DNA of 38,506 nucleotides, taken from contig JARXAF010000075.1 of assembly GCA_029865985.1 (NCBI GenBank), positions 1 to 38,506 of the forward strand, in the 5' to 3' direction. Below the pieces are notes generated by a model. That model was not told the origin of the DNA, did not search any database, and saw only the letters and a list, made by a program, of their open reading frames with translations. Positions 1 to 8,645 of the stretch are shown here, in pieces. This DNA is from Verrucomicrobiota bacterium (lineage in GTDB: Bacteria > Verrucomicrobiota > Verrucomicrobiia > Limisphaerales > UBA9464). How positions within the stretch are numbered: position 1 is the stretch's first letter; each line of letters begins with the position of its first letter. The translations under genes and the position numbers were made by a program.

Positions 1-2
1 CG

Positions 3-1787
3 GCCGGAAGCCAGACGGGCCTGGTCGTTCAACTGCTCGGCCACCAAGCCGGCCAGCGCCGCATCGTTCTGACGCAACTGGTTGAGCTTCACGATGACCG
101 GGTGCCTGGGGTTGATTTCCAAGTCCGGCGCCGCGTCTTCACCGGCCATGGCGTCGCGTCCCATGGACTTGAGCGTGCGACGCATGCTGGCGGTCATGTA
201 CTTGTCGCTGTCGAGGGCCACCACCGGGCTATCGACCAGACGCTTGGATGAGCGCACTTCGTGGACCGCCTCACCCAAGGTGAGTTTGAGCCAACCCGCC
301 AGCGACGTGGCCTCGTCGTCAGACAAGGCGCCCTCCTTGGAGGCGTCTTCCACATCGAGTTCGGCCTTCTCGGCGGCTGTGATGCTCTTGGAATCGAACT
401 CGCGCAGACGATCCATCACGAACTCGTCGATCGGATCATCCACGAACAGCACCTCAAACTTGCGGGCCCGAAACACCTCGAAGTACGGACTCGCCTCGGC
501 GGCGGCCCGGTCCTTGGCCAAGAGGTAATAGATGTCCTTCTGACCTTCGGGCATGCGCTTCACATAGTCGGCCATCGACGTCTTCTTGCCGGCCTCCGTT
601 GCTGAGGACTCGTAGCGCACGAGCTTGGCCAAGGCGGCCTGGTTCTCCCAGTCGCTGAGCACACCCTCTTTGAGGAACCGGTGGTACTCGGAGTAGAACC
701 CGTCGTAAGCCGCGGCATCCTTGTCGGCCTCTTCGGCCAAATGCTTGAGGAAGCGATTGGTCAACGCCTTGCTGAGCTTGCGCATGAGGTCGGAGTCTTG
801 CATCCGCTCGCGAGAGACATTGAGCGGCAAGTCTTCGCTGTCCACCACACCTCGCACGAACCGCAACCACTCCGGCAAGAGTCCCTTGGGCTTGGACTCG
901 ATGAGCACCTTGCGGCAATACAGGTGAACCTCGGACTCCTGCCGCACCATGCCGGGCATTTCCAGACTGCGCGAAGGCACAAAGAGCAGCGCCTGGATGG
1001 CGATGGGCGCATCGGCCGTGAAATGCAGGCGGTACTTGGGAGCCTCGTTGTCGTGGGCCAGGTACTCGTAGAACTCCTTGTATTCTTCCTCCTTCACCTC
1101 GTTCTTCGAGCGGGCCCAGATGGCCTGCACCGTGTTGACCCGCTTGCCGTCCAACTCGAGCGGGAAGGCCACGAAATTGGAGTAGCGCTTGACGATGCGT
1201 TCCAGATTGCCGGCCTGCGCGAACTCCTTGGCTTCGTCCTTGAGGCTGAGGGTGATTTGAGTGCCCGGGGCGGCATCCGGAGCCGACTCGAGCGTGTAGC
1301 CATTGCCACCCTCACTGGTCCATTTCCAACCCTCGGAGCCGGCCGCCTGAGAGCGGGTCACGACCGTCACCTGCTTGGCCACCATGAAGGCGGAATAGAA
1401 TCCGACGCCAAATTGGCCGATGAGCCGGGTGTCCGGCTTCTGCTGCTCGGCCAATGCCTTCAGAAAGGCCTTGGTGCCCGAGTGAGCGATGGTGCCCAGG
1501 TTCTGGACGAGCTCATCCCGGTTCATGCCAATGCCCGTGTCGGCGATGGTCAGCGTCGATTCCGCCTCGTTGGCAGTAATGGTGATGGAGGGGCCACTAT
1601 CACCCGTAGGCGACTGCCCGCTGGCCTGAAGAAAACGGAGTTTCTCGCAGGCGTCGGCAGCATTGGAGACCAACTCCCGCACGAAGACCTCACGATCGGT
1701 GTACAGGGAGTGGATGACGATGCTCAGCAGTTGCTGGATCTCGGCTTGGAACGAATGCTGTTCTGGCTGACTGATGGGTTGACTCAT
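3..1787 (-). CDS. htpG: Molecular chaperone HtpG (Hsp90), C-terminus cut by window edge
   Basis: Hsp90-family ATP-dependent chaperone of the cytosol. The frame is open from the ATG at 1787 to the left edge, giving about 595 residues, so only the last few dozen residues of a usual 620-640 residue HtpG are missing. The N-terminal GHKL ATPase domain is clear: [10 protein letters not shown] at about residues 37-46 holds the catalytic Glu (E38) and the nucleotide-contacting Asn, followed by DTGIGM and [13 protein letters not shown] (ATP-lid glycines). The middle domain shows [21 protein letters not shown], which is diagnostic of Hsp90. No Shine-Dalgarno is visible before the ATG, but the start fits the family's N-terminus. 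A sigma70-like promoter lies about 75 bp upstream. Family assignment is very secure. Confidence 0.97.
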   Translation of the reverse strand, partial: [595 protein letters not shown]

Positions 1788-1861
1788 GGTGTGTTTAAAA
1801 AACGAAGATCCAGACCGCCATTGGCCCGGGCCACGCTGCGGCGAACCGCAAGCGGGCGATG

Positions 1862-1892
1862 ATTTTACTCGCTCAATCCGAGGCCCTGTCAA
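1862..1892 (-). promoter_or_regulatory. Possible sigma70-type promoter of htpG
   Basis: On the minus strand a perfect TTGACA (1892 to 1887) is followed after 19 bp by TAAAAT (1867 to 1862), about 75 bp before the htpG ATG. The -35 match is perfect but the spacer is longer than the preferred 17 bp, so this is a candidate only. The rest of the 207-bp gap between htpG and the methyltransferase gene shows nothing recognisable; no CIRCE-type inverted repeat was seen. Confidence 0.4.
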
Positions 1893-1994
1893 GGGAGGGA
1901 CCGTCTGGGCAGCACCGCTTCCAGATCGAAGTTCGGCGGGCGGGCGGTCCCGAAACCGATCCGACCCCTACGCCACAATCGGCCCCTTAAAGAC

Positions 1995-3296
1995 TCACCA
2001 GACCCGGGCCCAGATCACCTTCAGATAGCGGCTTTCCGGGCAATTGGACATCACCGGGTGGTCTTCGCCAGGTCCCGTGCGGTCGAGGATCTGAAGGCGA
2101 CGGCGAGTCCGCACCGACATCCGGATGACGATGTCCTCGAACTCCTCGGCCGAGATCATACCTGAGCAAGAGCAGGTCACGAGCAGACCTCCCGGACGGG
2201 TGATCACCATACCCAGTCCATTGAGGTCTTCGTAGCGCTGGCGACCCTCGGCGGCGTCTTCATCGTCCCGGCTGTGGACGAGCTTGGGCGGATCCAAGAT
2301 CACCACATCCCACTGTTCGCCATTGTCCCGCATCTGACGGGCGTAGCTGAACGCATCGCAGTCCACCCAGCTGACGCGGACCTGATTGAGATTGGCATTG
2401 CGCTTGGACATGGCGATGGCGGCCTCGTCCAGATCCACCCCGGTCGCCTCGTTGGCCTGCCCCAGCAGCATCGCCGAAATGGAGAACCCACCGGAATAGC
2501 AGCACAAATCCAACACCCGCTTGCCACGGGTATAACGAGAGAGCTTGAGACGATTGTCGCGCTGGTCGCAGAAAAACCCGGTCTTGTGCCCCTCCTTGAA
2601 GTCCACCTCATAGCGGATGCCGTGCTCCCGAATCTTCACAGCCCGGACGGGATCGGACTTCACCGTCGTGGGAGAGATCCCCTCATTGCGTGCCACCGTG
2701 TCATCCACTTCGAAGACCACCCGCTGAGTGCCCAGACGCGCATGCATCCGGGGAATCCAAGAGGCCAACCGCTGGGCGATGCCCAAGCTGTGAACTTGGA
2801 TGCTCAGCACATCAGCAAACTTATCGACCACCAGCCCACTGAGGCCGTCGGCATCGGAGTGCACCACCCGGAACGCATCGGTCACCTCCGGCAGGCGCAG
2901 GAAATCGATCCGATGGTCCATGGCCCGATCGAGCAACTCGACCAGCAGCGATTCCTCGACAAAGGATTCCCCCCAGTGGAACAGCCGCAGAGGCACCTTC
3001 GCGCGCGGATGCCAGAGACCATTGCCACAAGGCGAACCCGACTTGTCGTACACATGCACCCAATCACCCGCCTTCGCCCCAGCGGAGGCATCGCGGATCA
3101 TGGCCGGGTACACCGTCGGTTGCTGACTGTGGTACTTCAACCAGACCCACGGCGTCTGCCAATGCGTCGTATCAGCCTGCGGCAGCGCCGGAGGACCCGG
3201 GCGCGGCCCAGAACGCGGGCCAAAGCTCGGGCCAGAAGGAGAAGAACCCTCGTAAGGTCTCCGGGGCCGGAACGGGGGACGATCAAAAGACGCCAT
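1995..3296 (-). CDS. RlmI-family class I SAM-dependent rRNA (cytosine-C5) methyltransferase
   Basis: Predicted 23S rRNA m5C methyltransferase of the RlmI/RlmK-like family (433 residues). The SAM-binding motif I is DLCCYSGGFSISA, followed by an acidic loop (TGVDLDEAA), the DPPKLV motif of the family, and TCSCSG near the C-terminus, which carries the likely catalytic cysteine. The region before the Rossmann fold fits the PUA and linker domains of RlmI. I chose the ATG at 3296 (MASFDRPPF) because the 19 residues upstream in frame look non-coding. The first 40 or so residues are rich in Pro, Arg and Gly and probably disordered, which is longer than in the E. coli enzyme and might add RNA affinity (inference). 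The exact target base cannot be read from sequence. Confidence 0.92.
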   Translation of the reverse strand: MASFDRPPFRPRRPYEGSSPSGPSFGPRSGPRPGPPALPQADTTHWQTPWVWLKYHSQQPTVYPAMIRDASAGAKAGDWVHVYDKSGSPCGNGLWHPRAKVPLRLFHWGESFVEESLLVELLDRAMDHRIDFLRLPEVTDAFRVVHSDADGLSGLVVDKFADVLSIQVHSLGIAQRLASWIPRMHARLGTQRVVFEVDDTVARNEGISPTTVKSDPVRAVKIREHGIRYEVDFKEGHKTGFFCDQRDNRLKLSRYTRGKRVLDLCCYSGGFSISAMLLGQANEATGVDLDEAAIAMSKRNANLNQVRVSWVDCDAFSYARQMRDNGEQWDVVILDPPKLVHSRDDEDAAEGRQRYEDLNGLGMVITRPGGLLVTCSCSGMISAEEFEDIVIRMSVRTRRRLQILDRTGPGEDHPVMSNCPESRYLKVIWARVW

Positions 3297-3444
3297 GTGG
3301 CACAGTTGATACGGCCAAAACGCCTCCGAGCCAAGCACCGTCCCCAACAACACCCCCCCGAGGCCCCCCTCTCAGGGTCGGAGCGTCTGCTTCCCAGAAG
3401 ACCCAGCCCGCCCCCAGCGACAACAAAACCGAGCTGAAGGCAGC

Positions 3445-3543
3445 CTTGGAGGCGAACAACAGAATCCCTCGCGCACAGCGCGAAAGCCACTCCTCCCCCG
3501 AGCCTTCCTGCGAACGTAGGACCGATCCCGCGGAGCGACCCAT
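3445..3543 (+). repeat. Structured intergenic repeat, copy A1 (left arm missing)
   Basis: First of six copies of one repeat family. The inner hairpin TCGCGC-ACA-GCGCGA (3469-3483) and the middle helix GGAGGC (3448-3453) with GCCTTC (3502-3507) are present. The right outer arm (GGACCGATCCCGC) is intact, but the matching left outer arm is absent, so the copy is truncated. The 409-bp gap between the methyltransferase and mnmA is otherwise without a gene. Confidence 0.85.
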
Positions 3544-3551
3544 ACGCCCAA

Positions 3552-3676
3552 GCGGAGCGGGATCGGTCCGCAGCGAGCATAGGAACGTCCTCACCCTATT
3601 TCCCCTCGCGCGTCAGCGCGAAAACCCAGCCTGTCCCCACGTTCCCTGCGAGCGCAGGACCGGTCCCGCGGAGCGA
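3552..3676 (+). repeat. Structured intergenic repeat, copy A2 (complete)
   Basis: Complete copy. Outer helix: 3557-3569 pairs with 3657-3669 over 13 bp with one G-T pair. Middle helix: GGAACG (3582-3587) with CGTTCC (3640-3645). Inner hairpin: TCGCGC-GTCA-GCGCGA around 3605-3620. It ends about 30 bp before the mnmA start and lies in the same orientation as mnmA. Confidence 0.9.
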
Positions 3677-3705
3677 CCAGAGTCGCCTTCGGCGCGCCGC
3701 CCGGT

Positions 3706-4821
3706 ATGCTCATCGCCGTGACCGACACGGTTCAGCGAAAACAACGAATACTGGTGGGCATGAGCGGCGGCGTAGATTCGTCGGCTGCCGCCGCCCTCCT
3801 TCAGGAACAAGGATTCGACGTCGTCGGCGTCACCCTCAAACTGTGGCCGCAGGACTGCGTCAACCGCGCCGAGGACAAATGCTGCGGACCCCAGGCCGTC
3901 ATGGATGCCCGCAGCGTCAGCGCCAGCCTCGGCATCCCCTACTACCTCATCGACGAATCGGCTGAATTTCAAAAACGTGTCATCGGCTACTTCGCCGAAG
4001 AATATCGGGCCGGACGCACACCCAACCCCTGCGTCATGTGCAACCAGCACCTGAAATTCGGAACCCTCTTGGACCGCGCCCGACAACTCGGCTGCGACTG
4101 GGTCGCCACCGGGCACTTCGCCCGCGTCGAACGCACGGCCGAAGGGCGTTCCCTCCTGCTCCGCGGCCGCGACCCCCGCAAAGACCAAAGCTACTTCCTC
4201 TTCTCACTCCGCCAGCACCAACTGGCCCGAGTGCTCTTCCCACTCGGCGAGAAAACCAAGTCGGACACCCGCGACGTGGCTCGCGAGTGCGGACTGCGCA
4301 CCGCCGACAAAGAAGAGTCGATGGAGATTTGTTTCGTACCCGACAACAACTACGGACGATTCCTCGAACAGTCGAAACTTGTGGAGCGGCACTCCGGCGA
4401 AATCATGGACACTCAGGGCCGGGTGCTCGGACACCACGACGGCATCGAATTCTACACCATCGGCCAGCGCAAAGGCCTTGGGATTTCCTCCGCCCATCCG
4501 CTGTACGTCATCGAATTGGACCCGGCCAACAACCGAGTCATCGTCGGCGACGAATCGCAGCTCAACCGCTCCGAATTCACCGTCGACCACTGCAACTGGA
4601 TTCCGTGGGACCAACCGCCCGAATCCTTCGAGTGCGTTGCGAAGATCCGATACAATCACCCCGGCGCGGCCGCCACGGTCCGACCCGGACCGCAAGAGAC
4701 CGCCACAGTCCGCCTCCATGCACCCGCTCGGGCCGTGACCCCCGGACAAGCCTGCGTCTTCTATGACGGAGACCAAGTGATTGGCGGCGGATGGATCCGG
4801 CGCGAGCGATCCCATTCCTAA
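3706..4821 (+). CDS. mnmA: tRNA-specific 2-thiouridylase MnmA
   Basis: ATP-dependent enzyme that thiolates C2 of the wobble uridine (U34) of Lys, Glu and Gln tRNAs using sulfur relayed to a catalytic cysteine. The P-loop SGGVDSS is at about residues 20-26. The two cysteines that form the catalytic pair in the E. coli enzyme (C102 and C199) correspond to C112 (in NPCVMCN) and C209 (in MEICFVPD). GHFARVE, KDQSYFLF and the FYTIGQRKGLGI motif confirm the family. Length (371) is normal. There is a CC pair at residues 59-60, common in the longer MnmA forms. The start at 3706 is used; no Shine-Dalgarno is visible and repeat A2 ends just before it, so a slightly later start (GTG 3718) is possible. 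Confidence 0.97.
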   Translation: MLIAVTDTVQRKQRILVGMSGGVDSSAAAALLQEQGFDVVGVTLKLWPQDCVNRAEDKCCGPQAVMDARSVSASLGIPYYLIDESAEFQKRVIGYFAEEYRAGRTPNPCVMCNQHLKFGTLLDRARQLGCDWVATGHFARVERTAEGRSLLLRGRDPRKDQSYFLFSLRQHQLARVLFPLGEKTKSDTRDVARECGLRTADKEESMEICFVPDNNYGRFLEQSKLVERHSGEIMDTQGRVLGHHDGIEFYTIGQRKGLGISSAHPLYVIELDPANNRVIVGDESQLNRSEFTVDHCNWIPWDQPPESFECVAKIRYNHPGAAATVRPGPQETATVRLHAPARAVTPGQACVFYDGDQVIGGGWIRRERSHS

Positions 4822-4835
4822 GCCAAAACAATCCA

Positions 4836-4946
4836 ATTGGATCGGTCGTGCTGGCTGCGTCTTCTTCCGCTAGAGCTTCGTTGTTCGCTCGATCCGGGTC
4901 TCAACCATGGGCCTTCCATCGGCCCGCGCCTCGCTCTCGGCTCAGC
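4836..4946 (+). repeat. Second intergenic repeat family, copy 1
   Basis: About 110 bp directly after mnmA, matching 19401-19511 in inverted orientation without a gap. A hand count gives about 80 identical positions of 108. The best-conserved blocks are GGATCGGTCGTGCTGGC at the start and CCTCGCTCTCG near the end. It ends just before the stop of the C39-like gene. An open frame runs through both copies but its substitutions are not clearly synonymous, so I call this a DNA repeat, not a gene. Confidence 0.75.
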
Positions 4947-4957
4947 TTCACCCGATT

Positions 4958-6178
4958 TCACTGCGCCGTCACCGAACGGACCCGATAAAACACATTGCCA
5001 CCAATCGGAGCCGGCCGACGCAATTCCCGAACCTCCAGCGGATCGGAAACCGCAGTCCAAGCAGGGGCATCCAAGGCATCCGCCTGCTCGACCACAAAGC
5101 GCTGGGCCTGTCGACGTTCGCCGCTCACCCCATCACGAACCTTGGCCACGGAACCATCCCAAGCGATGACCACATCAACCCCGTCCCGGCGGATGGATCG
5201 GATCTTCGGCTTAGGCTGGTAGGCGATCACACCCCGCAGCGGGAACCCCAAAGTGCCCGGCAACCAAGGGTCGGCCGACCAAGGCGAGAGCATCTGGTCA
5301 CCGCTGGCCCAACTCGTGCGATACCGCACATACTCGGTGCCGTCATTGTCGATCCAGAATCCATAAGCCAGCATGCCGTGGATCTCCGGATTCACCCCGG
5401 CCACACCGGCCACGTTCCGTGAAAGCTCTCCCGAAGGCTGCATGAAGAGCAGCACCGGGCGACCCGCGCGGATCTCCGCCTTCAGGTCCGCATAAGTGAA
5501 CCCGTGCCCCCCGGAGACCGTCGGATTAAAAGCAGTGAGTTGGCAAAAACTGACCGCATCGCTGCCCCGATAGCGTGTCCAAGCCACCAACCCGGAAGGG
5601 ATGTCCGAACCCAATGGAATCGCAGGTTCCTGCCCCAACTGAACCCATCGCCGATCCCCGCTCTTGTTCCAGTGGACGTAAGAAAACCCATCGATATTGC
5701 CCCGGCACTCGGCCCCGAGATCCGCCCACTTGTTCTGGCTGAGCCCGATGAAATCCCCGATGCAGTCCGGCGTGTGTTCCTTGCGACCTGCAGTGATGTA
5801 GGGATCGGTGAACACACTCTCATAGGCAAAGTAATAGTCGTCTTCATGTCCCGGCTGGTTGGACGGCCGTCCATCGCGGCCCGACTTCGAAGCCCACAGC
5901 GAGAAAATACCCTGATTGCCCTGGCTCAATCGGCTATTGAGCGGAGCAACGCCATTACCGGTCGGCCCCGTGTAGAAATCCGGAAAACCATTGCGATCCC
6001 AAAACCCCATCAAATTGCCCGTTGCCGTCCCGAAACAACCCATATGCCACTCGTAGTCCGGAACGTCTTCGACCCGAACGTCCTCCAATTGAGCATGGGC
6101 TCGAGGCATGGCCAAAATTCCTGCCAGGGCAGCCACACATCCAACGAACCCTTCAAGACGCCGAGACTCACCATGCAT
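4958..6178 (-). CDS. Secreted C39-like (papain-fold) putative peptidase
   Basis: 406-residue exported protein. A signal peptide covers residues 1-29, ending in MPRAHA before Q30. The segment HMGCFGTATGNLMGFWDRNG (C48) resembles the catalytic-cysteine helix of C39-like cysteine peptidases. IHGMLAYGFWID (H267), followed by a hydrophobic strand, fits the catalytic histidine region. Between them lies a long variable part rich in Trp, Asp and Gly. The C-terminal part ends in FYRVRSV, a terminal motif similar to FYRLLGTIQ of the giant protein at the other end of the window. Function is unproven: it may cleave peptides or be an inactive binding domain. It is alone on the minus strand between plus-strand genes, and its downstream gap carries a repeat. 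Confidence 0.75.
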   Translation of the reverse strand: MHGESRRLEGFVGCVAALAGILAMPRAHAQLEDVRVEDVPDYEWHMGCFGTATGNLMGFWDRNGFPDFYTGPTGNGVAPLNSRLSQGNQGIFSLWASKSGRDGRPSNQPGHEDDYYFAYESVFTDPYITAGRKEHTPDCIGDFIGLSQNKWADLGAECRGNIDGFSYVHWNKSGDRRWVQLGQEPAIPLGSDIPSGLVAWTRYRGSDAVSFCQLTAFNPTVSGGHGFTYADLKAEIRAGRPVLLFMQPSGELSRNVAGVAGVNPEIHGMLAYGFWIDNDGTEYVRYRTSWASGDQMLSPWSADPWLPGTLGFPLRGVIAYQPKPKIRSIRRDGVDVVIAWDGSVAKVRDGVSGERRQAQRFVVEQADALDAPAWTAVSDPLEVRELRRPAPIGGNVFYRVRSVTAQ

Positions 6179-6270
6179 GCAATGACCTTCGCTCCCCGGC
6201 CCCCGCTGTCCAGACTATCCCGTCCATCGCACCCCGAAGGCCCAGTCCGTGATAACTCAATGCCACCCTG

Positions 6271-6376
6271 CGAGCGGGATCGGTCCGCAGCGAGCCTTGG
6301 AAGCGAACACCAAAATCCCTCGCGCACAGCGCGAAAGCCCCTACTCCCAGAGCTTCCTCAGCGAGCGTAGGACCGC
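6271..6376 (+). repeat. Structured intergenic repeat, copy B1 (right arm degraded)
   Basis: Left outer arm GCGGGATCGGTCC-like sequence is intact; middle helix GGAAGC (6299-6304) pairs with GCTTCC (6352-6357); the inner hairpin TCGCGC-ACA-GCGCGA is intact. The right outer arm is broken after GGACCG, so the outer helix cannot fully form. It is the mirror case of A1, where the left arm is lost. Confidence 0.85.
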
Positions 6377-6393
6377 ACTCCAAAAAGTACCCC

Positions 6394-6515
6394 AGCGGAG
6401 CGGGATCGGTCCGCAGCGAGCTTTGGAGGCGATCAACCTTTCCCTTGGCGCCTCAGCGCCATAGCTTCTCCTACCCCGAGCCTCCCTGCGAGTGGAGGAC
6501 CGATCCCGCGGAGCG
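6394..6515 (+). repeat. Structured intergenic repeat, copy B2 (complete)
   Basis: Outer helix 6400-6412 pairs perfectly with 6497-6509 (13 bp). Middle helix GGAGG (6425-6429) pairs with CCTCC (6481-6485). Inner hairpin TGGCGC-CTCA-GCGCCA (6446-6461) differs from the TCGCGC/GCGCGA of other copies on both sides, a compensatory change. The in-frame ATG of the following transporter frame at 6445 lies inside this repeat, which argues against using it as a start. Confidence 0.9.
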
Positions 6516-6588
6516 CCATCAGCATGCTTGCACCCAAACACCGCCGACCGTTGACTCCCCGCGCGCCTCATCGGATCGGCGCGTTACC

Positions 6589-7788
6589 GTGAAGTCCAAC
6601 CCGCCTGGAAAAACAGGCTACTTTGTGCTCGAAGGCACCAATGCCTTCGCCGCCTCCTATTATTTCAACTACCTCATGTTCTTGCTGCAGCAGGATCATG
6701 GGTTTTCCAACCTCAACAACCTAACCCTCGGAGCTGTCCATGGATTCCTCTACGTAGGTGCCTCCTGGTTTGCTGGACGCTTCGGCCAACGCCACGGGTA
6801 TTTCACCAGCCTGCGCATTGGATTTGGTGGCATGGGTGCCGGCGTCGCCTTGGGCTGGCTCTTCCCGGGAACCATCGGACAAATCGGGGCCCTCCTCCTC
6901 TGGACACTGGCCATGTGCTTCACTTGGCCCATGCTCGAAGCCCTCGCTTCCGAGCGCGAACCCAAGGATCGCCTCCCCAACCGCATCGGTCTCTACAACG
7001 TGATCTGGGCCTCCACGGCCGGTCTGGCCTACTTCGTCGGAGGTTCGCTCTTCCAGCGCCTCGGAAAAGAAAGCCTGTATTGGCTACCCCTGATCATCCA
7101 CGCCCTTCAGTGGATGAGCCTCGGCTGGTTGGAACGTCGCCACGCCCAGAATGCGGCGATGGAAACCCATCCTTCGACAGCAGCGCAAATCACCGCCGAG
7201 ACCGCGAAACGGGATCCCAGAATCACCCAAGTCTTCCAGAAATTGGCTTGGATCGGGAACCCCTTCGCCTACATGGGCATGAACACCATCATCGCGGTTG
7301 TCCCCAGCATCGCTGAGCACGCCGGTCTGGGCATCGAGGCGGGCGGGCGACTGATGTCCGCTTGGTTCATCGTTCGGACCCTGACCTTCGCCGTCCTCTG
7401 GGCCTGGCACGGATGGCACTACCGGGTAGGCTGGTTTCTCGGATCATTCCTCCTGCTCATCGTCGGATTCATCACCGTCATGACCTCCCATCAAATCTGG
7501 ATACTGATCTTGGCCCAGATCGCCTTCGGCTGGGGCACTGGCCTGATTTACTATTCGTCACTCTTCTATGCCATGGACGGCAGTGACACCCACGGCGAGC
7601 ACGGCGGAATCCATGAAGCCTTCATCGGGATTGGCATCGGCTCCGGACCGGCGATCAGTTCGCTGGCTCTCTGGCTCTCCGGAGCAACCATGGCACCCGC
7701 CATCGCCGTCGGAGCGACTTTGGTTGGCGGCTGGACCTGGTGCTGGAAAGTGGCCCGAAGGACCCAAGCCGACCCAGGCACCCGTTGA
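6589..7788 (+). CDS. Major facilitator superfamily (MFS) transporter
   Basis: Polytopic inner-membrane transporter of about 399 residues with roughly 12 hydrophobic segments. The first is YFVLEGTNAFAASYYFNYLM, typical of the first helix of a group of MFS proteins. A loop with basic residues (RFGQRHG) lies between helices 2 and 3, as in the MFS motif A position. A soluble loop rich in Ala, Thr and Glu around residues 190-215 separates the two six-helix halves. The open frame extends back to 6445, but that part lies within repeat B2 and has no hydrophobic or conserved character. I therefore use the GTG at 6589, which gives VKSNPPGKTGYF directly before helix 1. The substrate cannot be predicted. 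The prepilin gene follows about 100 bp downstream on the same strand. Confidence 0.85.
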   Translation: MKSNPPGKTGYFVLEGTNAFAASYYFNYLMFLLQQDHGFSNLNNLTLGAVHGFLYVGASWFAGRFGQRHGYFTSLRIGFGGMGAGVALGWLFPGTIGQIGALLLWTLAMCFTWPMLEALASEREPKDRLPNRIGLYNVIWASTAGLAYFVGGSLFQRLGKESLYWLPLIIHALQWMSLGWLERRHAQNAAMETHPSTAAQITAETAKRDPRITQVFQKLAWIGNPFAYMGMNTIIAVVPSIAEHAGLGIEAGGRLMSAWFIVRTLTFAVLWAWHGWHYRVGWFLGSFLLLIVGFITVMTSHQIWILILAQIAFGWGTGLIYYSSLFYAMDGSDTHGEHGGIHEAFIGIGIGSGPAISSLALWLSGATMAPAIAVGATLVGGWTWCWKVARRTQADPGTR

Positions 7789-7894
7789 CCCGGAGCCGGA
7801 ATCGGCGATGGTGACGGACACCATGGCGACACCCACACCGATCGTTGTTTTTGGTAACGACCCATCGGCCCGTCCGGTCTCGCCATCCAAGTTC

Positions 7895-8632
7895 ATGATC
7901 CTCCAGCCACCCTCGAAGCAACAAGGCTTCACCCTCATCGAACTCCTGGTGGTGGTCGCCATCATCGGAATCCTCACCAGTATGCTGCTTCCCTCCTTGG
8001 CCGCAGCCAAAGGATCCGCCCAGCGGATCGCCTGCCTCAACCACGAGAAGCAACTCGGACTGGCCCTGCACCTCTATGCCGGAGATCACGCAGGCCGATT
8101 CCCGCCGCGGCTCCTGACCAATCGCTGGTGCACCACGTTGCGTCCCTACTACGTGGACCTCAAAATCCTCAAATGCCCCGTCGATTCCAGCGCCAAAGGC
8201 ACCACCAACATCCCGGGTGCTGGAGACCGTGTGGCCGAGTACGCCCCTCGCACCTACATCATCAACGGCTTCAACGACTTCTACCGGCGACGGGTCGGAT
8301 CCGGCCAAATGCCGGAGTTTCGGTCTCAGGGCAACGGCGAGGTTGTCATCGGCGAAAACGACATCCCCGAACCCTCGCAAACCATTAGCTTCGGCGAACG
8401 CGATTCCAGCCGCGTCGTCCATTTCCACATGGATTTTGATGCCCTCGACGACCTGAGCGCCCTGCACCAGAACCGTCATGGCACCTCCATCAAGACCGGA
8501 CGCGGTGGCGGTTCCAACTACGCCATGGTCGATGGCCACGTAGAATTCCTCCGGTACGGCCGGTCCTTCAATCCCATCAACCTCTGGGCTGTCACCCCCG
8601 AAGACCGCAACATCGGCGTCAGCCTGCAATGA
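7895..8632 (+). CDS. Type IV/II-like prepilin, DUF1559-type (orphan)
   Basis: 245-residue prepilin-like protein. A short basic leader (MILQPPSKQQG) is followed by FTLIELLVVVAIIGIL, the class III signal cut by prepilin peptidase after the Gly, with Glu at position +5. The C-terminal half has the GSNYAMVDGHVEFL segment found near the end of the large planctomycete/verrucomicrobial prepilin family. The start at 7895 puts the leader at normal length; the open frame extends upstream but would give an implausibly long leader. No secretion or pilus assembly genes lie nearby, so the protein probably uses a machine encoded elsewhere. The next small gene starts 13 bp downstream and is probably co-transcribed. 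Confidence 0.9.
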   Translation: MILQPPSKQQGFTLIELLVVVAIIGILTSMLLPSLAAAKGSAQRIACLNHEKQLGLALHLYAGDHAGRFPPRLLTNRWCTTLRPYYVDLKILKCPVDSSAKGTTNIPGAGDRVAEYAPRTYIINGFNDFYRRRVGSGQMPEFRSQGNGEVVIGENDIPEPSQTISFGERDSSRVVHFHMDFDALDDLSALHQNRHGTSIKTGRGGGSNYAMVDGHVEFLRYGRSFNPINLWAVTPEDRNIGVSLQ

Positions 8633-8645
8633 ACCCCGACCACCG

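Noticed and set aside
681-1862. 393-codon open frame on the plus strand opposite htpG
   Set aside because: The minus strand encodes a complete HtpG ATPase and middle domain here; the plus frame has no recognisable domain and is a product of high GC content.
2274-3437. 387-codon plus-strand frame opposite the rRNA methyltransferase
   Set aside because: It is antisense to clear SAM-methyltransferase motifs and rich in His, Arg and Pro, typical of a shadow frame.
6445-6588. N-terminal extension of the MFS transporter
   Set aside because: The extra 48 codons lie in and just after repeat B2 and have no transporter-like character; the GTG at 6589 fits helix 1.
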